Made by a program: the position numbers and the translations under genes. The notes under the pieces were generated by a model that was not told where the DNA came from, did no database searches, and saw nothing but the letters and a program-made list of their open reading frames with translations. Shown piece after piece: positions 47,110-57,004 of a stretch of DNA of 64,000 bases (the stretch's first letter is position 1; every line of letters begins with the position of its first letter). Source of the DNA: Capnocytophaga cynodegmi DSM 19736 (GTDB taxonomy: Bacteria > Bacteroidota > Bacteroidia > Flavobacteriales > Flavobacteriaceae); the NCBI RefSeq assembly GCF_000379185.1, contig NZ_KB900703.1, positions 156,499 through 220,498 on the forward strand. Reading direction: 5' to 3'.

Positions 47110-48486
47110 ATGTTTATGGCAAGGAAAATATTTGTAATGCTACTAATGCTTACTGTAGTTTATGCGTGCGGCCGTGGTGGAGATAACAAAGGAGAACTTG
47201 TAGGCGTTAAAGGAAAGAGTTGGAAACAACCAAGACCTTATGGAATGACCCTTATTCCAAGTGGATCTTTTATTATGGGTAGCTCCGACGACGATAAAGC
47301 AGGAAGCTTAAATGCACCTGTCAAAACAGTTAGTGTGGGCTCGTTTTATATGGATGAAACAGAAATTACAAACAGCGAGTATCGCCAGTTTGTTAATTGG
47401 GTGCGTGATTCCATAATCCGAACAAATCTCGCGGAATTGGCTGACGAAACGGGGCAATCTCAAGGGGGGGGAGGAGGCATAGGAGACTATGCTTATCTGG
47501 ATGCAAATACTGAAAATATGAGTGCATACGAACAGTACTTGCAGAATACTTATGGAGATGAACGTAAGCGTAAGTTAAACAGAAAAGTGCAATTAATTTG
47601 GGATACAAAGAAATTTCCAGATGAGTACTATTCTGAGGTAATGGATAAAATGTACCTGCCAGAAGAGGAATCTTACAATGGTAAGCGCATTATGGATGTT
47701 GAGAAGTTTGTTTTCAAGTATCAGTGGCTAGATATGGAGAAAGCTGCTCGTGCCAAAGGCAACAGAAAAGATTTCTTTAAAGAAGAACTTATAAAAGTAT
47801 ATCCTGATACAACAGTTTGGGTTCGTGATTTCAATTATTCGTACAATGAGCCAATGCATAATCAGTATTTTTGGCATGAAGCTTATGGTGATTATCCTGT
47901 AGTTGGTGTTAATTGGATGCAGGCAAAGGCATTTTGTGAGTGGAGAACCTTAAATAAAAATACGTATCAAAAAGCTAAAGGGCAAGATGAAGTTAATGCT
48001 TTCCGTTTGCCTATTGAGTCTGAGTGGGAGTATGCCGCCAGAGGAGGTCTTGAGGGAGGTACATATCCTTGGGGAGGACCTTATACGACGGATGATAGAG
48101 GTTGTTTCTTAGCAAACTTTAAGCCGTTACGTGGTGACTATGCCTCAGATAATGCATTGTACACTGTTGAGGCTAAGTCCTACGAGCCTAACGGATACAA
48201 TCTCTATAATATGGCGGGTAACGTATCTGAATGGACAAACACTTCGTATGACCCGAATTCGTATGAATATATGTCAACAATGAATCCAAGTGTTATTGAT
48301 GAGAAGAATAAACGTAAGGTAATCAGAGGAGGTTCTTGGAAAGATGTAGCATATATGTTACAAGTTAATACTCGTGATTTTGAGTATCAGGATTCTGCTC
48401 GTAGCTACATTGGTTTTAGAACGGTTCAGGATTTTATGGGAGTTAGTGAGGGAGCGCAAAGCAAAGGAGTAAGAGGTTTCAGATAA
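47110..48486 (+). CDS. gldK: Gliding motility lipoprotein GldK (T9SS)
   Basis: The 458-residue lipoprotein (signal ending VVYAC) has the sulfatase-modifying-factor (FGE-like) fold: MTLIPSGSFIMGSSDDD, FRLPIESEWEYAARGG, YPWGGPYTTDDRG and KVIRGGSWKDVAYML in order. GldK forms the periplasmic ring of the type IX secretion system with GldN. The start may be 47110 or the ATG at 47116 (MARKIFVML). It is the first gene of the operon. Confidence 0.96.
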   Translation: MFMARKIFVMLLMLTVVYACGRGGDNKGELVGVKGKSWKQPRPYGMTLIPSGSFIMGSSDDDKAGSLNAPVKTVSVGSFYMDETEITNSEYRQFVNWVRDSIIRTNLAELADETGQSQGGGGGIGDYAYLDANTENMSAYEQYLQNTYGDERKRKLNRKVQLIWDTKKFPDEYYSEVMDKMYLPEEESYNGKRIMDVEKFVFKYQWLDMEKAARAKGNRKDFFKEELIKVYPDTTVWVRDFNYSYNEPMHNQYFWHEAYGDYPVVGVNWMQAKAFCEWRTLNKNTYQKAKGQDEVNAFRLPIESEWEYAARGGLEGGTYPWGGPYTTDDRGCFLANFKPLRGDYASDNALYTVEAKSYEPNGYNLYNMAGNVSEWTNTSYDPNSYEYMSTMNPSVIDEKNKRKVIRGGSWKDVAYMLQVNTRDFEYQDSARSYIGFRTVQDFMGVSEGAQSKGVRGFR

Positions 48487-48545
48487 AAACAAGTTAATTT
48501 AGTAAACAAAAATATAATTAAATAAACATTTAAATACTTAATCTT

Positions 48546-49211
48546 ATGGCAAAAGGGAATAAAGGAAGAAAAAAAATCTTCAACGCAGTTTACAGTCTTG
48601 GAGCATCAGTTGTAATTCTTGGTGCATTATTTAAGTTAACTCACTGGAGTTTTGGGCCTCTTAACGGAACTGTTTTGTTGGCTGTCGGTCTGATTACAGA
48701 AGCAATTATATTCTTTATAGCTGCTTTTGAGCCAGTTGAAGAAGAATACGATTGGTCATTGGTTTATCCTGAATTAGCTGGAGGTATGGCTCGTCAAGGA
48801 GTTGCAAAGTCAGCTCCTGTTCAAGAAAAAGAGGATAAACTACTTAAAGAATCTTTGTCTGAGAAATTAGATGGTATCTTGGCAGAAGCTAAGGTTGATG
48901 CTAATTTGATGCGTACATTAGGTAAATCAATTGAGAATTTTGCAGGTGCTGCAAAAGAAATTACTCCGGTTGCTAATTCAATGGCTGCTACTCACAAATA
49001 TGGAGAAGAGCTTTCATTGGCTGCTACTCAGTTGGAATCATTAAATAGTCTTTACAAATTACAATTAGAAAGAACAGAAAATCAAGTTACTGCTCAAGCT
49101 GGAGTTGTAGATAATTTGAACTCTTTGAATGAGCAAATGTTGTCTTTCAAGAACAACTTGAAATCGTTGAATACTGTTTATGGGGGAATGCTGTCTGCTA
49201 TGGGGAAATAA
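48546..49211 (+). CDS. gldL: Gliding motility protein GldL, T9SS motor subunit
   Basis: The 221-residue protein has two TM helices (residues ~15-32 and ~40-62) with a glutamate in the second (about residue 52) that fits the proton-carrying residue of the GldLM motor, followed by a cytoplasmic coiled-coil tail. It forms with GldM the rotary inner-membrane motor for type IX secretion and gliding. It lies 59 nt after gldK. Confidence 0.96.
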   Translation: MAKGNKGRKKIFNAVYSLGASVVILGALFKLTHWSFGPLNGTVLLAVGLITEAIIFFIAAFEPVEEEYDWSLVYPELAGGMARQGVAKSAPVQEKEDKLLKESLSEKLDGILAEAKVDANLMRTLGKSIENFAGAAKEITPVANSMAATHKYGEELSLAATQLESLNSLYKLQLERTENQVTAQAGVVDNLNSLNEQMLSFKNNLKSLNTVYGGMLSAMGK

Positions 49212-49248
49212 TTTAGTTTTCTAATTAATAACTTAAAAAAATAGTACT

Positions 49249-50823
49249 ATGGCAGGAGGAAAATTAAGTCCCAGACAGAGGATGATTAACCTTATGTATT
49301 TGGTCTTTATCGCAATGCTTGCATTGAATATGGGTAAGGAAGTTTTAAATGCATTCGGATTAGTCAACGATAAATTTGAAGCATCGAATATTAAAGCTAA
49401 TGAGGATAACTTGGCTGCAATGCAAGCTTTGCAAGAAAAAGTAAATGAAAATGGTGCATTGTGGAAAGAAAGTCACGAAAAAGCAAAACTTATAAAAGAG
49501 ACTTCAGATGGTTTCTACAATCATATCCAGCAAATCAAAGGTGGATTAAATGAGGAGGTAGAAAAAGCGAGAGACCCTAAAACAGGAAAGATTGACTATC
49601 AAAAATTGGATAAATCAGAGTACACTGATGGTATATTCTTCAAGGGAGAAGGATATGCTGATGGAGGTAAGAAGTTTATAGAGGCAATAGAAGCTTATAA
49701 AAAATCAATGGCAGAAATTTTGGGTAATGATCCAAAATACAAGTCTATTGTTGATAAAATAAATAGAGAATTCAGTACAGCAGATGAGAAGAAAACAGAT
49801 GGGACTACTCAAAAATGGTTAAATTATAATTTTGAAGGTTTCCCTTATGTAGCATCACTTGCTAAACTTTCAATGATGCAGTCTGATGTTCGTTCAGTGG
49901 AGCAGAACTTTTATGAAGCTGCATTGTCAGGAGCTTTGAAACAACAAGTTTCGATGACGAATTATACAACCTTGCTTGAGCAATCAAAAGGTGCATACTA
50001 TCAAGGTGAAAAATTTGATGGAGCGATTGTATTAGGAAGAAAAGATGCTACTACACGTCCAAATTCTGTTGAATTAAAATTAGATGGACGTACATTGTCA
50101 CCTTCTGATTATACAATTGAAGATGGTCGTGTGAAGTTGAATGTGGGAGCAGGAAATGCAGGTGAGCATAAAATCACAGGTAGTTTGCATTTTGACCAAG
50201 ATGGTGAAAGAATTTCTGTTCCTGTTGAACAATCATTTTCAACGATTCCGAAACCTAACTCTGCGGTTATTTCTGCTGATAAGATGAACGTAGTTTATCG
50301 AGGAGTTTCTAACCCAATTACAATTTCAATGCCAGGTGTGCCAAATAATAAAATTTCGGCTTCTGGTGCAGGTTTAAGCAGAAGTGGTAATGGTTGGGTG
50401 ATGAATCCTGGCACTGGTAGGGAAGTAACAATCAATGTTTCAGGAGAGATAGACGGACAAAAATTTAGTTCTTCAAGATTGTTCAGAATTAAAAATATCC
50501 CTCGTCCGCTGGCATCAATAGGTGGACAAGTAGAGAGTGTTAAATTGCCAAAATCGAACTTAGGTGCTGCTACTATAACAGCGAAGTTTGAGGATTTCGA
50601 TTTTGACTTGAATACAAGAATTACTTCATTCAAAGTTTCAATTCCTGGACAGCCTACAATTTCCGTACAAGGAAATAAAATGAATGATCAAGTAAGAAAT
50701 GCTTTAAATAGAGCAAGAAAAGGGGATATAGTTAATATATTCGATGTAAAAGCTGCTATTGTAGGAAATTCGGATTATAAAATGCCAACCGTTATTCCTA
50801 TAAATGTTGAAATAACAAATTAG
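49249..50823 (+). CDS. gldM: Gliding motility protein GldM, T9SS motor subunit
   Basis: The 524-residue protein has a single N-terminal TM helix (RMINLMYLVFIAMLALNMG, residues ~10-28) and a long periplasmic part of a helical domain followed by Ig-like domains (VVYRGVSNPITISMPGV and later). It couples the GldL motor to the GldKN ring. It lies 37 nt after gldL and 13 nt before gldN. Confidence 0.96.
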   Translation: MAGGKLSPRQRMINLMYLVFIAMLALNMGKEVLNAFGLVNDKFEASNIKANEDNLAAMQALQEKVNENGALWKESHEKAKLIKETSDGFYNHIQQIKGGLNEEVEKARDPKTGKIDYQKLDKSEYTDGIFFKGEGYADGGKKFIEAIEAYKKSMAEILGNDPKYKSIVDKINREFSTADEKKTDGTTQKWLNYNFEGFPYVASLAKLSMMQSDVRSVEQNFYEAALSGALKQQVSMTNYTTLLEQSKGAYYQGEKFDGAIVLGRKDATTRPNSVELKLDGRTLSPSDYTIEDGRVKLNVGAGNAGEHKITGSLHFDQDGERISVPVEQSFSTIPKPNSAVISADKMNVVYRGVSNPITISMPGVPNNKISASGAGLSRSGNGWVMNPGTGREVTINVSGEIDGQKFSSSRLFRIKNIPRPLASIGGQVESVKLPKSNLGAATITAKFEDFDFDLNTRITSFKVSIPGQPTISVQGNKMNDQVRNALNRARKGDIVNIFDVKAAIVGNSDYKMPTVIPINVEITN

Positions 50824-50836
50824 AAATTGTATTATT

Positions 50837-51736
50837 ATGTTTAACTCGAAAAATATAGGCTTATTAGCTGTTGCAATTTTTGCGTGTCAAATGTCTTTTG
50901 CTCAATTTAATATTTTGAATGCAAAGGAAGTTGAGGAAATTGGACAGAAAAGTGAAGCCCAAATAGAGTCAGATAACGACAAACCATTGCCTTATGGATA
51001 TGTAGATGATAGGGATATCCTTTGGTCTGTGGAAGTCTGGGAAATCATTGACTTAAATGAGAGAATGAATTTTCCACTTCTATTTCCTACCGACACGATG
51101 GACGTTGATAAGTACAGACGTTCTTTGTATGACGTTTTGGTAAAGAATATGAAGAATGGAAGATTAAAAGATACCTATGCTGATTCTTATTTTACAGAAA
51201 AAAGAACATATGATCAGCTAAGCGGTGCCCTATCTAAAATCGACACATTGTCAGCAGGTTACGACCAATTGAATGCTGGAGAAGCAATTGACCCTGTGAA
51301 CATAGCCAAGAGGGATTTGACTGCAGGGGACATAGTTCAATATCGTATCAGAGGTCTTTGGTATTTTGACAAACGACAAGGAGAGTTAAAGTATCGTTTA
51401 TTGGGAATTGCTCCTGTAGCTCCAGACGTACATTATGTTGACTCTGAAGATGCTCAAAATAGATTGGTAGAACTATTCTGGGTGTTTTATCCACAAGCAA
51501 GGGAAATTTTGCATGAGGCGAAGACGTTCAACCGAAAGAACAACGCAAGACCGATGTCTTTCGATCACTTGCTAAATGCGAGATTGTTTAGTGCGGTAGT
51601 TTACAAGGAAGCCAATGTATATGGCGACAGGAAAATTAGGGACTATCTGCCTGATAATTCACTCTTCCAGCTTTTGGAATCCGATAAGATTAAAGAATCT
51701 GTTCGTGATAAAGAGCAAGATATGTGGGCAAACTAA
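50837..51736 (+). CDS. gldN: Gliding motility protein GldN (T9SS ring)
   Basis: The 299-residue periplasmic protein has a Sec signal peptide (about 22 residues, ending SFA before QFNILNA) and the GldN core (DDRDILWSVEVWEIIDLNERMN, GLWYFDKRQGELKYRLLGIAP, LVELFWVFYPQAREIL). It completes the gldKLMN set and precedes a terminator. Confidence 0.95.
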   Translation: MFNSKNIGLLAVAIFACQMSFAQFNILNAKEVEEIGQKSEAQIESDNDKPLPYGYVDDRDILWSVEVWEIIDLNERMNFPLLFPTDTMDVDKYRRSLYDVLVKNMKNGRLKDTYADSYFTEKRTYDQLSGALSKIDTLSAGYDQLNAGEAIDPVNIAKRDLTAGDIVQYRIRGLWYFDKRQGELKYRLLGIAPVAPDVHYVDSEDAQNRLVELFWVFYPQAREILHEAKTFNRKNNARPMSFDHLLNARLFSAVVYKEANVYGDRKIRDYLPDNSLFQLLESDKIKESVRDKEQDMWAN

Positions 51737-51760
51737 TTTAAATTCACAGAATATTTATAT

Positions 51761-51800
51761 AACTGTTTTAAAGCAAGTAATTGTTTTAAAACAGTTTTTT
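51761..51800 (+). terminator. Terminator of the gldKLMN operon
   Basis: AACTGTTTTAAA and TTTAAAACAGTT flank an ~11-nt loop, followed by a T-run. Confidence 0.8.
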
Positions 51801-51848
51801 ATTGTAGAAATATAGATTATTTTTGCGTACAATTTTATTAATTTGTAT

Positions 51849-52898
51849 ATGTTTGATTTTATCATTGTTGGTGCTGGTTTGGCAGGAGTCACTTTTGCGA
51901 ACATCTTGGAGAAAAATAATAAATCATTCTGCATTATTACTGATAATTCTCAGATTGCGAGTTTAGTTGCCGGAGGTGTTTATAATCCTGTTGTTTTGAA
52001 GCGATTTACGCCTGTTTGGAGAGCTAATGAGCAAATGGATTTGTTGCATTCTTTTTATGATGAAATCGAGAAAAAAATCAATAAAAAGATTATAATCCCA
52101 ATTCCTATTCTGAGAAAATTTGCTTCAGTAGAAGAGCAAAATAATTGGTTTTTTGCCTCTGATAAGCAGGTTCTTTCCTCGTATTTGAGTTCTGAAATAA
52201 TTTCGGAAAAAAATAGGCACATTCAAGCTCCTTTCGGATTTGGAAAAGTACTCCAAACAGGTAGGTTGGATGTAAAAACTTACCTGCAAGAGTGTACAAA
52301 ACTGTGGAAAGATGAAAGCATATTTCACCAAAGGAGATTTAATTATGAGGAGTTGAAAGTAAGCTCAGATAAGATAGATTATCAGACTATTTCTGCTAAA
52401 AATATCGTTTTTTGTGAAGGTTATGGAATTGTAAAAAATCCGTATTTCAATTATCTACCAATGAAACCTTGCAAGGGAGAAACTTTAACGTTTTATGCAC
52501 CCGATTTGTGTCTTGAGGAGATTGTAAAAAGCGATGGTGTAATCTTACCAATTGGAGATAATTTTTATAAAATAGGAGCAACATACGAATGGGAAGATTT
52601 GAGTGATACAATCACTGAAAAAGCAAAAAATGAGTTGTTGGAAAAACTCAATAAATTGATTTCCTGTAGATATGAAATCGTAGAGCAAGAAGCCTCTGTT
52701 CGCCCAACAGTTGCTGACCGTCGTCCGTTGGTTGGAAAACATCCTGATTATGATAATATGTGGATTTTGAATGGTTTAGGTACACGTGGTGTAATGAATG
52801 CTCCCTTTGTGGCAAAAAATCTTTATGAAATGGTTTATGAAAATAAGCTGATAGACAGAGAGATGAATGTGGAAAGGTACAGGAAATATAAAATTTAA
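51849..52898 (+). CDS. FAD-dependent oxidoreductase (D-amino acid oxidase/glycine oxidase-like)
   Basis: The 349-residue protein has the N-terminal FAD-binding GAGLAGVTFANIL motif, a middle substrate domain, and the DAO-family C-terminal segment VRPTVADRRPLVGKHPDYDNMWILNGLGTRGV. It probably oxidises an amine or amino acid. The ATG at 51849 is preferred; the upstream TTG at 51843 adds only two residues. A possible -7 box TATTTTTG lies at 51818. Confidence 0.86.
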   Translation: MFDFIIVGAGLAGVTFANILEKNNKSFCIITDNSQIASLVAGGVYNPVVLKRFTPVWRANEQMDLLHSFYDEIEKKINKKIIIPIPILRKFASVEEQNNWFFASDKQVLSSYLSSEIISEKNRHIQAPFGFGKVLQTGRLDVKTYLQECTKLWKDESIFHQRRFNYEELKVSSDKIDYQTISAKNIVFCEGYGIVKNPYFNYLPMKPCKGETLTFYAPDLCLEEIVKSDGVILPIGDNFYKIGATYEWEDLSDTITEKAKNELLEKLNKLISCRYEIVEQEASVRPTVADRRPLVGKHPDYDNMWILNGLGTRGVMNAPFVAKNLYEMVYENKLIDREMNVERYRKYKI

Positions 52899-52925
52899 TA
52901 TTAAAAAGTTTTAAAGATACAAGAT

Positions 52926-53870
52926 ATGAAAATACTTCATTTGGATACAAATCATCCACTGATGATTTCCCAACTTGCGGAAAATGGATTTGAGAATTAT
53001 GAAGATTATACAAGTTCTAAAGCTGAAATAGAATCGAAAATACATTTGTATGATGGAATAATAATTCGAAGCAGGTTTTCGATTGACAAAAATTTCATAC
53101 AGAAGGCTACAAACCTGAAATTTATAGGAAGAGTAGGAGCAGGATTGGAAAATATTGATTGTGAGTTTGCTGATAGTAAAGGAATTATGTTAATTTCTTC
53201 TCCTGAAGGAAATCGAAATGCTGTAGGAGAACACACTTTAGGAATGTTGTTGGCTTTGCTTAATAAATTCAAAAAAGCAAATAAGGAAATTGAGCAAGGA
53301 AAGTGGCTACGTGAGGAAAATCGAGGTTGGGAATTGGATTACAAGACAGTGGGAATCATCGGTTATGGGAATATGGGGAAATCTTTTGCGAAGAAATTAA
53401 GAGGATTTGATTGTAAAGTGATTTGTTATGATATAAAACCCAATGTAGGAGATGAAAATGCCACGCAAGTTTCATTAGAAGAGTTTTTTAGTCAAGCAGA
53501 AGTAGTAAGTTTGCATACGCCTCAAACTCCATTGACAATGAATATGGTAAATACGGATTTTATCAATAAGTTTTCAAATCCGTTTTGGTTGCTGAACACA
53601 GCACGAGGCAAAAGTGTAGTTACAGATGATTTAGTAAAAGCTTTGAAATCAGGAAAAATACTTGGGGCGGGATTAGATGTTTTGGAATATGAAAAATCAT
53701 CATTCGAAGATTTTTTTACAGATGATAACCTTCCTGAAGCATTTAGATATCTATTAGAGTCTGATAATGTTATTCTTACGCCACATATTGCTGGTTGGAC
53801 TATGGAAAGCAAAGAGAAGTTAGCTCAAGTTATAGTGGATAAAATTATTGAAAATTTTAAAACGAGATAG
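52926..53870 (+). CDS. D-2-hydroxyacid dehydrogenase (phosphoglycerate dehydrogenase-like)
   Basis: The 314-residue protein has the NAD-binding GIIGYGNMGKSFAKKLRGF motif (residues ~143-161) and the active-site trio Arg (NTARGKSVV), Glu and His (TPHIAGW). The short form lacks an ACT domain. It oxidises or reduces a 2-hydroxyacid; a role in serine synthesis is possible, but other hydroxyacids cannot be excluded. It lies 27 nt after the flavoprotein gene and probably shares its transcript. Confidence 0.88.
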   Translation: MKILHLDTNHPLMISQLAENGFENYEDYTSSKAEIESKIHLYDGIIIRSRFSIDKNFIQKATNLKFIGRVGAGLENIDCEFADSKGIMLISSPEGNRNAVGEHTLGMLLALLNKFKKANKEIEQGKWLREENRGWELDYKTVGIIGYGNMGKSFAKKLRGFDCKVICYDIKPNVGDENATQVSLEEFFSQAEVVSLHTPQTPLTMNMVNTDFINKFSNPFWLLNTARGKSVVTDDLVKALKSGKILGAGLDVLEYEKSSFEDFFTDDNLPEAFRYLLESDNVILTPHIAGWTMESKEKLAQVIVDKIIENFKTR

Positions 53871-53880
53871 AAAGTAACTA

Positions 53881-53920
53881 AAAGGTGATAAGGTGAGAGT
53901 TTGCGTTATCACTTTTTTTT
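53881..53920. terminator. Terminator between the dehydrogenase and the second PiT gene
   Basis: GGTGATAA (53884-53891) pairs with TTATCACT, followed by eight Ts. Confidence 0.8.
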
Positions 53921-53921
53921 A

Positions 53922-54968
53922 TTAATGATTGTGTATAAATCCACCCATATCAGCAAGATAGATTAATAAAAGTGACAATAAAAAGGAAATGATAGGGGCA
54001 ATCATCCACATAGTGAAAAAGCGTTTTACTTGGGTTTTATTAAAGATGTTCTTTGGTCCCATTTTTGCGACTCCAATTCCTAAAATAGCTGCTATGTTTA
54101 CCTGAACCAGCGAGGAGGGAATTCCTTTTGTTACAGAAGCTAAAAGTAGCAAACTTCCTGAAATAAAAGCGATTATAACTGCTTCAAATTTTCCGAAGAG
54201 GATAATCTCTTTTCCTGTATTTTTCACAATTTTATGACCAAACAAAGAACTTCCAATACCAAAACAAGGAGCAACAATTAATGATGATAATATAAGAATT
54301 ACCATAAAATCATTTTCATTTTGTAATCCTAATTCATTGATAGTCATTGCTGCAATAGGTCCCGCACCATTGGCTACGTTGTTTGAACCAATGGAGAAAG
54401 AAACATAAATAGACATTACAATCAGAATGGTATTCCAAACAGGGTTAAGATTTTCATTCTGAGCTCGTTGCATAGTGAACCCTCTCTTCCGCATTGGTTT
54501 ATAGATATATTTTCCGCATAAGTAACTCAAAATAAATGAAATAATAGGGAGAATGAACCAAGTAGGAATAATTTCGTAAAATAATTTTCCTGAGTCTAAT
54601 TTATTGAAATATAGGGAGGGAGCAGCAAATGCAAGAACAGCAGCCTGGCTTGTTGACTGAGGGATTCCTGAAATATTAGCTATCAGAAGCGTAATCGCAA
54701 CAGAAAGTAGAGCTACAGATACAACTGTGAAAGTCATATAGTTAGCAGGTAAGATGCCATTTCCCATTGTGGTTGCTGTATTTTTACCAGCAACAAAAGC
54801 TCCTAAAAAAACTGCAATGCCGAAAATACCTGGAATTAAGCTCCTTCGTATAACATTTGCTCCATAACTTGCAGAAAATGCAGGTGCTGTACCACTTCCT
54901 CCCATAGTTATAGCAAGTGCCATAGCAATGAGATATGGAATTAGTAATTGGTTATAAATGGGCGACAT
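53922..54968 (-). CDS. Inorganic phosphate transporter, PiT family (short form)
   Basis: The 348-residue polytopic protein has the second PiT signature GSNNVANGAGPIAAM (residues ~190-204) and GGSGTAPAFSASYGANVI at the N-terminus. It lacks the cytoplasmic tail of the longer paralog at 15304-17565. It should import phosphate or sulfate. Confidence 0.86.
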   Translation of the reverse strand: MSPIYNQLLIPYLIAMALAITMGGSGTAPAFSASYGANVIRRSLIPGIFGIAVFLGAFVAGKNTATTMGNGILPANYMTFTVVSVALLSVAITLLIANISGIPQSTSQAAVLAFAAPSLYFNKLDSGKLFYEIIPTWFILPIISFILSYLCGKYIYKPMRKRGFTMQRAQNENLNPVWNTILIVMSIYVSFSIGSNNVANGAGPIAAMTINELGLQNENDFMVILILSSLIVAPCFGIGSSLFGHKIVKNTGKEIILFGKFEAVIIAFISGSLLLLASVTKGIPSSLVQVNIAAILGIGVAKMGPKNIFNKTQVKRFFTMWMIAPIISFLLSLLLIYLADMGGFIHNH

Positions 54969-55014
54969 CTTTCTACTTCAAAATGTTTAAATAAATATTA
55001 AATGTTTGGTAGGT

Positions 55015-55482
55015 TTAAAGAAAATAGTTTAAGGAAATTATTGAACCTAAATGCATACTTTCGTGTATATTATTGAAGTTTATGGCGTCTTCAATACAGG
55101 TAAGTTCAAAGCCATAACTGGTCATATATGTATTATACTGCTGAAAAACTCCTTTTTCGTAATCTGATTTGAGTTGTTCTTGTGTTGAAATTAATAATTC
55201 TTTTATGTTATTAATTTCTTCTTTTGTAGGAAGATATTCTTTAGGGAAAGTACCTTTTCGATATGTTTCGATGAATTCATCGGTAACTAGAGGAGTGATG
55301 TTTCCAAGTTTGTAGCATAAAAGTTGTTGAGTTACAATGCAGTGAGCTATGTTCCATAGTACGTTGTTGTGAAACCCATTAGGGACTTTTGCCAATTGTT
55401 CGGGAGATAATTTCTCTAAAAAATCTACAAGTCTAAGGCGTGTAGCTTTATGTAATTCAAATGTTTGTTTTGTAAGTAACAT
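55015..55482 (-). CDS. DinB-like family protein
   Basis: The 155-residue four-helix-bundle protein has histidines placed as in DinB/YfiT metal-binding proteins (HNNVLWNIAHCIVTQQ, residues ~43-58; ESMHLGSI near the C-terminus). Members are putative metal-dependent thiol transferases; the substrate is unknown. It is 46 nt upstream of the PiT gene on the same strand. Confidence 0.8.
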   Translation of the reverse strand: MLLTKQTFELHKATRLRLVDFLEKLSPEQLAKVPNGFHNNVLWNIAHCIVTQQLLCYKLGNITPLVTDEFIETYRKGTFPKEYLPTKEEINNIKELLISTQEQLKSDYEKGVFQQYNTYMTSYGFELTCIEDAINFNNIHESMHLGSIISLNYFL

Positions 55483-55673
55483 TATTTTTTCTGATAAAAT
55501 ATTGTCGCAAAAATAGAAAAATTTAATGTATAAACCTTGTTTTCGGATTAAAAAATAGGAAAAAGAATACCAAAAAATGAGTGGTTTGATATATCATTAT
55601 TTTTTCAAATTGATTGCGTTTTTGTTGTTATTTTCTTTTTCATTACTTTTACGGCTTAAAAATTATTTCTGAG

Positions 55674-56126
55674 ATGGCGAACATACGCATTACTAAAAAG
55701 TTTGAATTTGAGGCGGGACACGCTTTGTATGGTTACGACGGGAAGTGTAAAAATCTGCACGGACATAGCTATAAGCTGCACGTTACCGTAGTTGGTAAGC
55801 CTATAAATGACCCCAATAATGTAAAATACGGAATGGTGATTGATTTTGGTGACTTGAAACGCATCGTGAAGCAGGAAATTATCGATGAATTTGACCACGC
55901 GATGATTTTCAATGCCAATTCACCACATTTGGAGTTGGCAAACGAACTTAAAGCCAAAGGGCATCATATTATCTTGGTGGATTATCAGCCTACGAGTGAA
56001 AATTTGGTTGCTGATTTTGCCAATCGTATCAAAAAATATTTACCCGAAAATGTAACTTTATTTTCGCTTCGTTTGCAAGAAACCGAAAGCTCTTACGCTG
56101 AATGGTTTGCTTCGGACAATTTGTGA
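55674..56126 (+). CDS. queD: 6-carboxytetrahydropterin synthase-like protein
   Basis: The 150-residue protein has zinc histidines in FEAGHALYG and NLHGHSYKL, the likely catalytic Cys in GKCKNLHGH, and the substrate-anchoring Glu in LQETESSYAEW. It makes the queuosine precursor 6-carboxy-tetrahydropterin. The ATG at 55674 is chosen over the frame start at 55614, since the extra N-terminus is not family-like. Confidence 0.9.
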   Translation: MANIRITKKFEFEAGHALYGYDGKCKNLHGHSYKLHVTVVGKPINDPNNVKYGMVIDFGDLKRIVKQEIIDEFDHAMIFNANSPHLELANELKAKGHHIILVDYQPTSENLVADFANRIKKYLPENVTLFSLRLQETESSYAEWFASDNL

Positions 56127-56129
56127 TAG

Positions 56130-56224
56130 ATTATAGACATTAGGCAATAAGCTGTTATTGTTCATTGTTAATTTCTTTCCCTTATAACTTGTAACTTGGA
56201 TTTTTCCCCTTTATACTTAAAATT
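56130..56224. repeat. Pyrimidine-rich intergenic repeat (related to copies 1 and 2)
   Basis: The spacer holds ATTAGGCAATAAG, TTCATTGTTAATT and ACTTGTAACTTGG stretches resembling the intergenic tracts at 3394-3466 and 30924-31134, but with no long identical block. Confidence 0.35.
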
Positions 56225-56983
56225 TTGAATTTACAACTTCAACCAAATAAAAAGATTTATTTCGCTTCTGACAATCATTTGGGAGCACCTGATTTCGTGG
56301 CAAGTCGTCAGCGAGAATTGGCTTTTGTGAATTGGCTTGACCAGATTGAAGCAGATGCAGGAGCGATTTTTCTGTTGGGTGATTTGTTTGATTTTTGGTT
56401 CGAATATAAAACAGTCGTTCCAAAAGGATTTGTACGTGTTTTAGGGAAATTGGCAGCTCTGACCGATAAAGGAATTCCGATTTATTTTTTTGTTGGAAAT
56501 CACGATTTATGGATGAACGATTATTTCCAAAAAGAATTGAATATTCCTGTTTTTCATAAACCGCTGGAATTTGAATCTTGTGGGAAACGCTTTCTGGTGG
56601 GACACGGCGACGGACTCGGACCAGGCGACAAAGGTTTTAAACGGATGAAAAAAGTGTTTACCAATCCAGTAGCAAAATGGTTTTTCCGATGGCTACATCC
56701 TGATATTGGAGTGCGACTGGCACAATATCTTTCAGTAAAAAATAAGTTAATTTCAGGAGATGAAGACGTGAAATTCTTAGGGGAAGATAACGAATGGCTG
56801 GTACAATATTGCAAACGCAAGTTAAAAACCAAACATTATGATTATTTTCTTTTCGGACATCGGCATTTGCCAATGGAAATTGAGCTTTCGAGTAATTCCA
56901 AGTACATAAACACAGGCGATTGGATTCACTATTTTACCTATGCCGTTTTTAACGGGAAAGAAGTAAACTTATTGAAAATCTAA
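56225..56983 (+). CDS. UDP-2,3-diacylglucosamine hydrolase (LpxH-like)
   Basis: The 252-residue calcineurin-fold phosphoesterase has metal-binding motifs SDNHLGAPD, GDLFDFWFE, GNHDLWM, GHGDG and GHRHLP in order. It probably cleaves UDP-diacylglucosamine to lipid X in lipid A synthesis. It appears to begin at TTG 56225, since no ATG precedes the first conserved motif. Confidence 0.85.
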   Translation: MNLQLQPNKKIYFASDNHLGAPDFVASRQRELAFVNWLDQIEADAGAIFLLGDLFDFWFEYKTVVPKGFVRVLGKLAALTDKGIPIYFFVGNHDLWMNDYFQKELNIPVFHKPLEFESCGKRFLVGHGDGLGPGDKGFKRMKKVFTNPVAKWFFRWLHPDIGVRLAQYLSVKNKLISGDEDVKFLGEDNEWLVQYCKRKLKTKHYDYFLFGHRHLPMEIELSSNSKYINTGDWIHYFTYAVFNGKEVNLLKI

Positions 56984-57004
56984 TTTTTATCTATAACTCA
57001 CCCA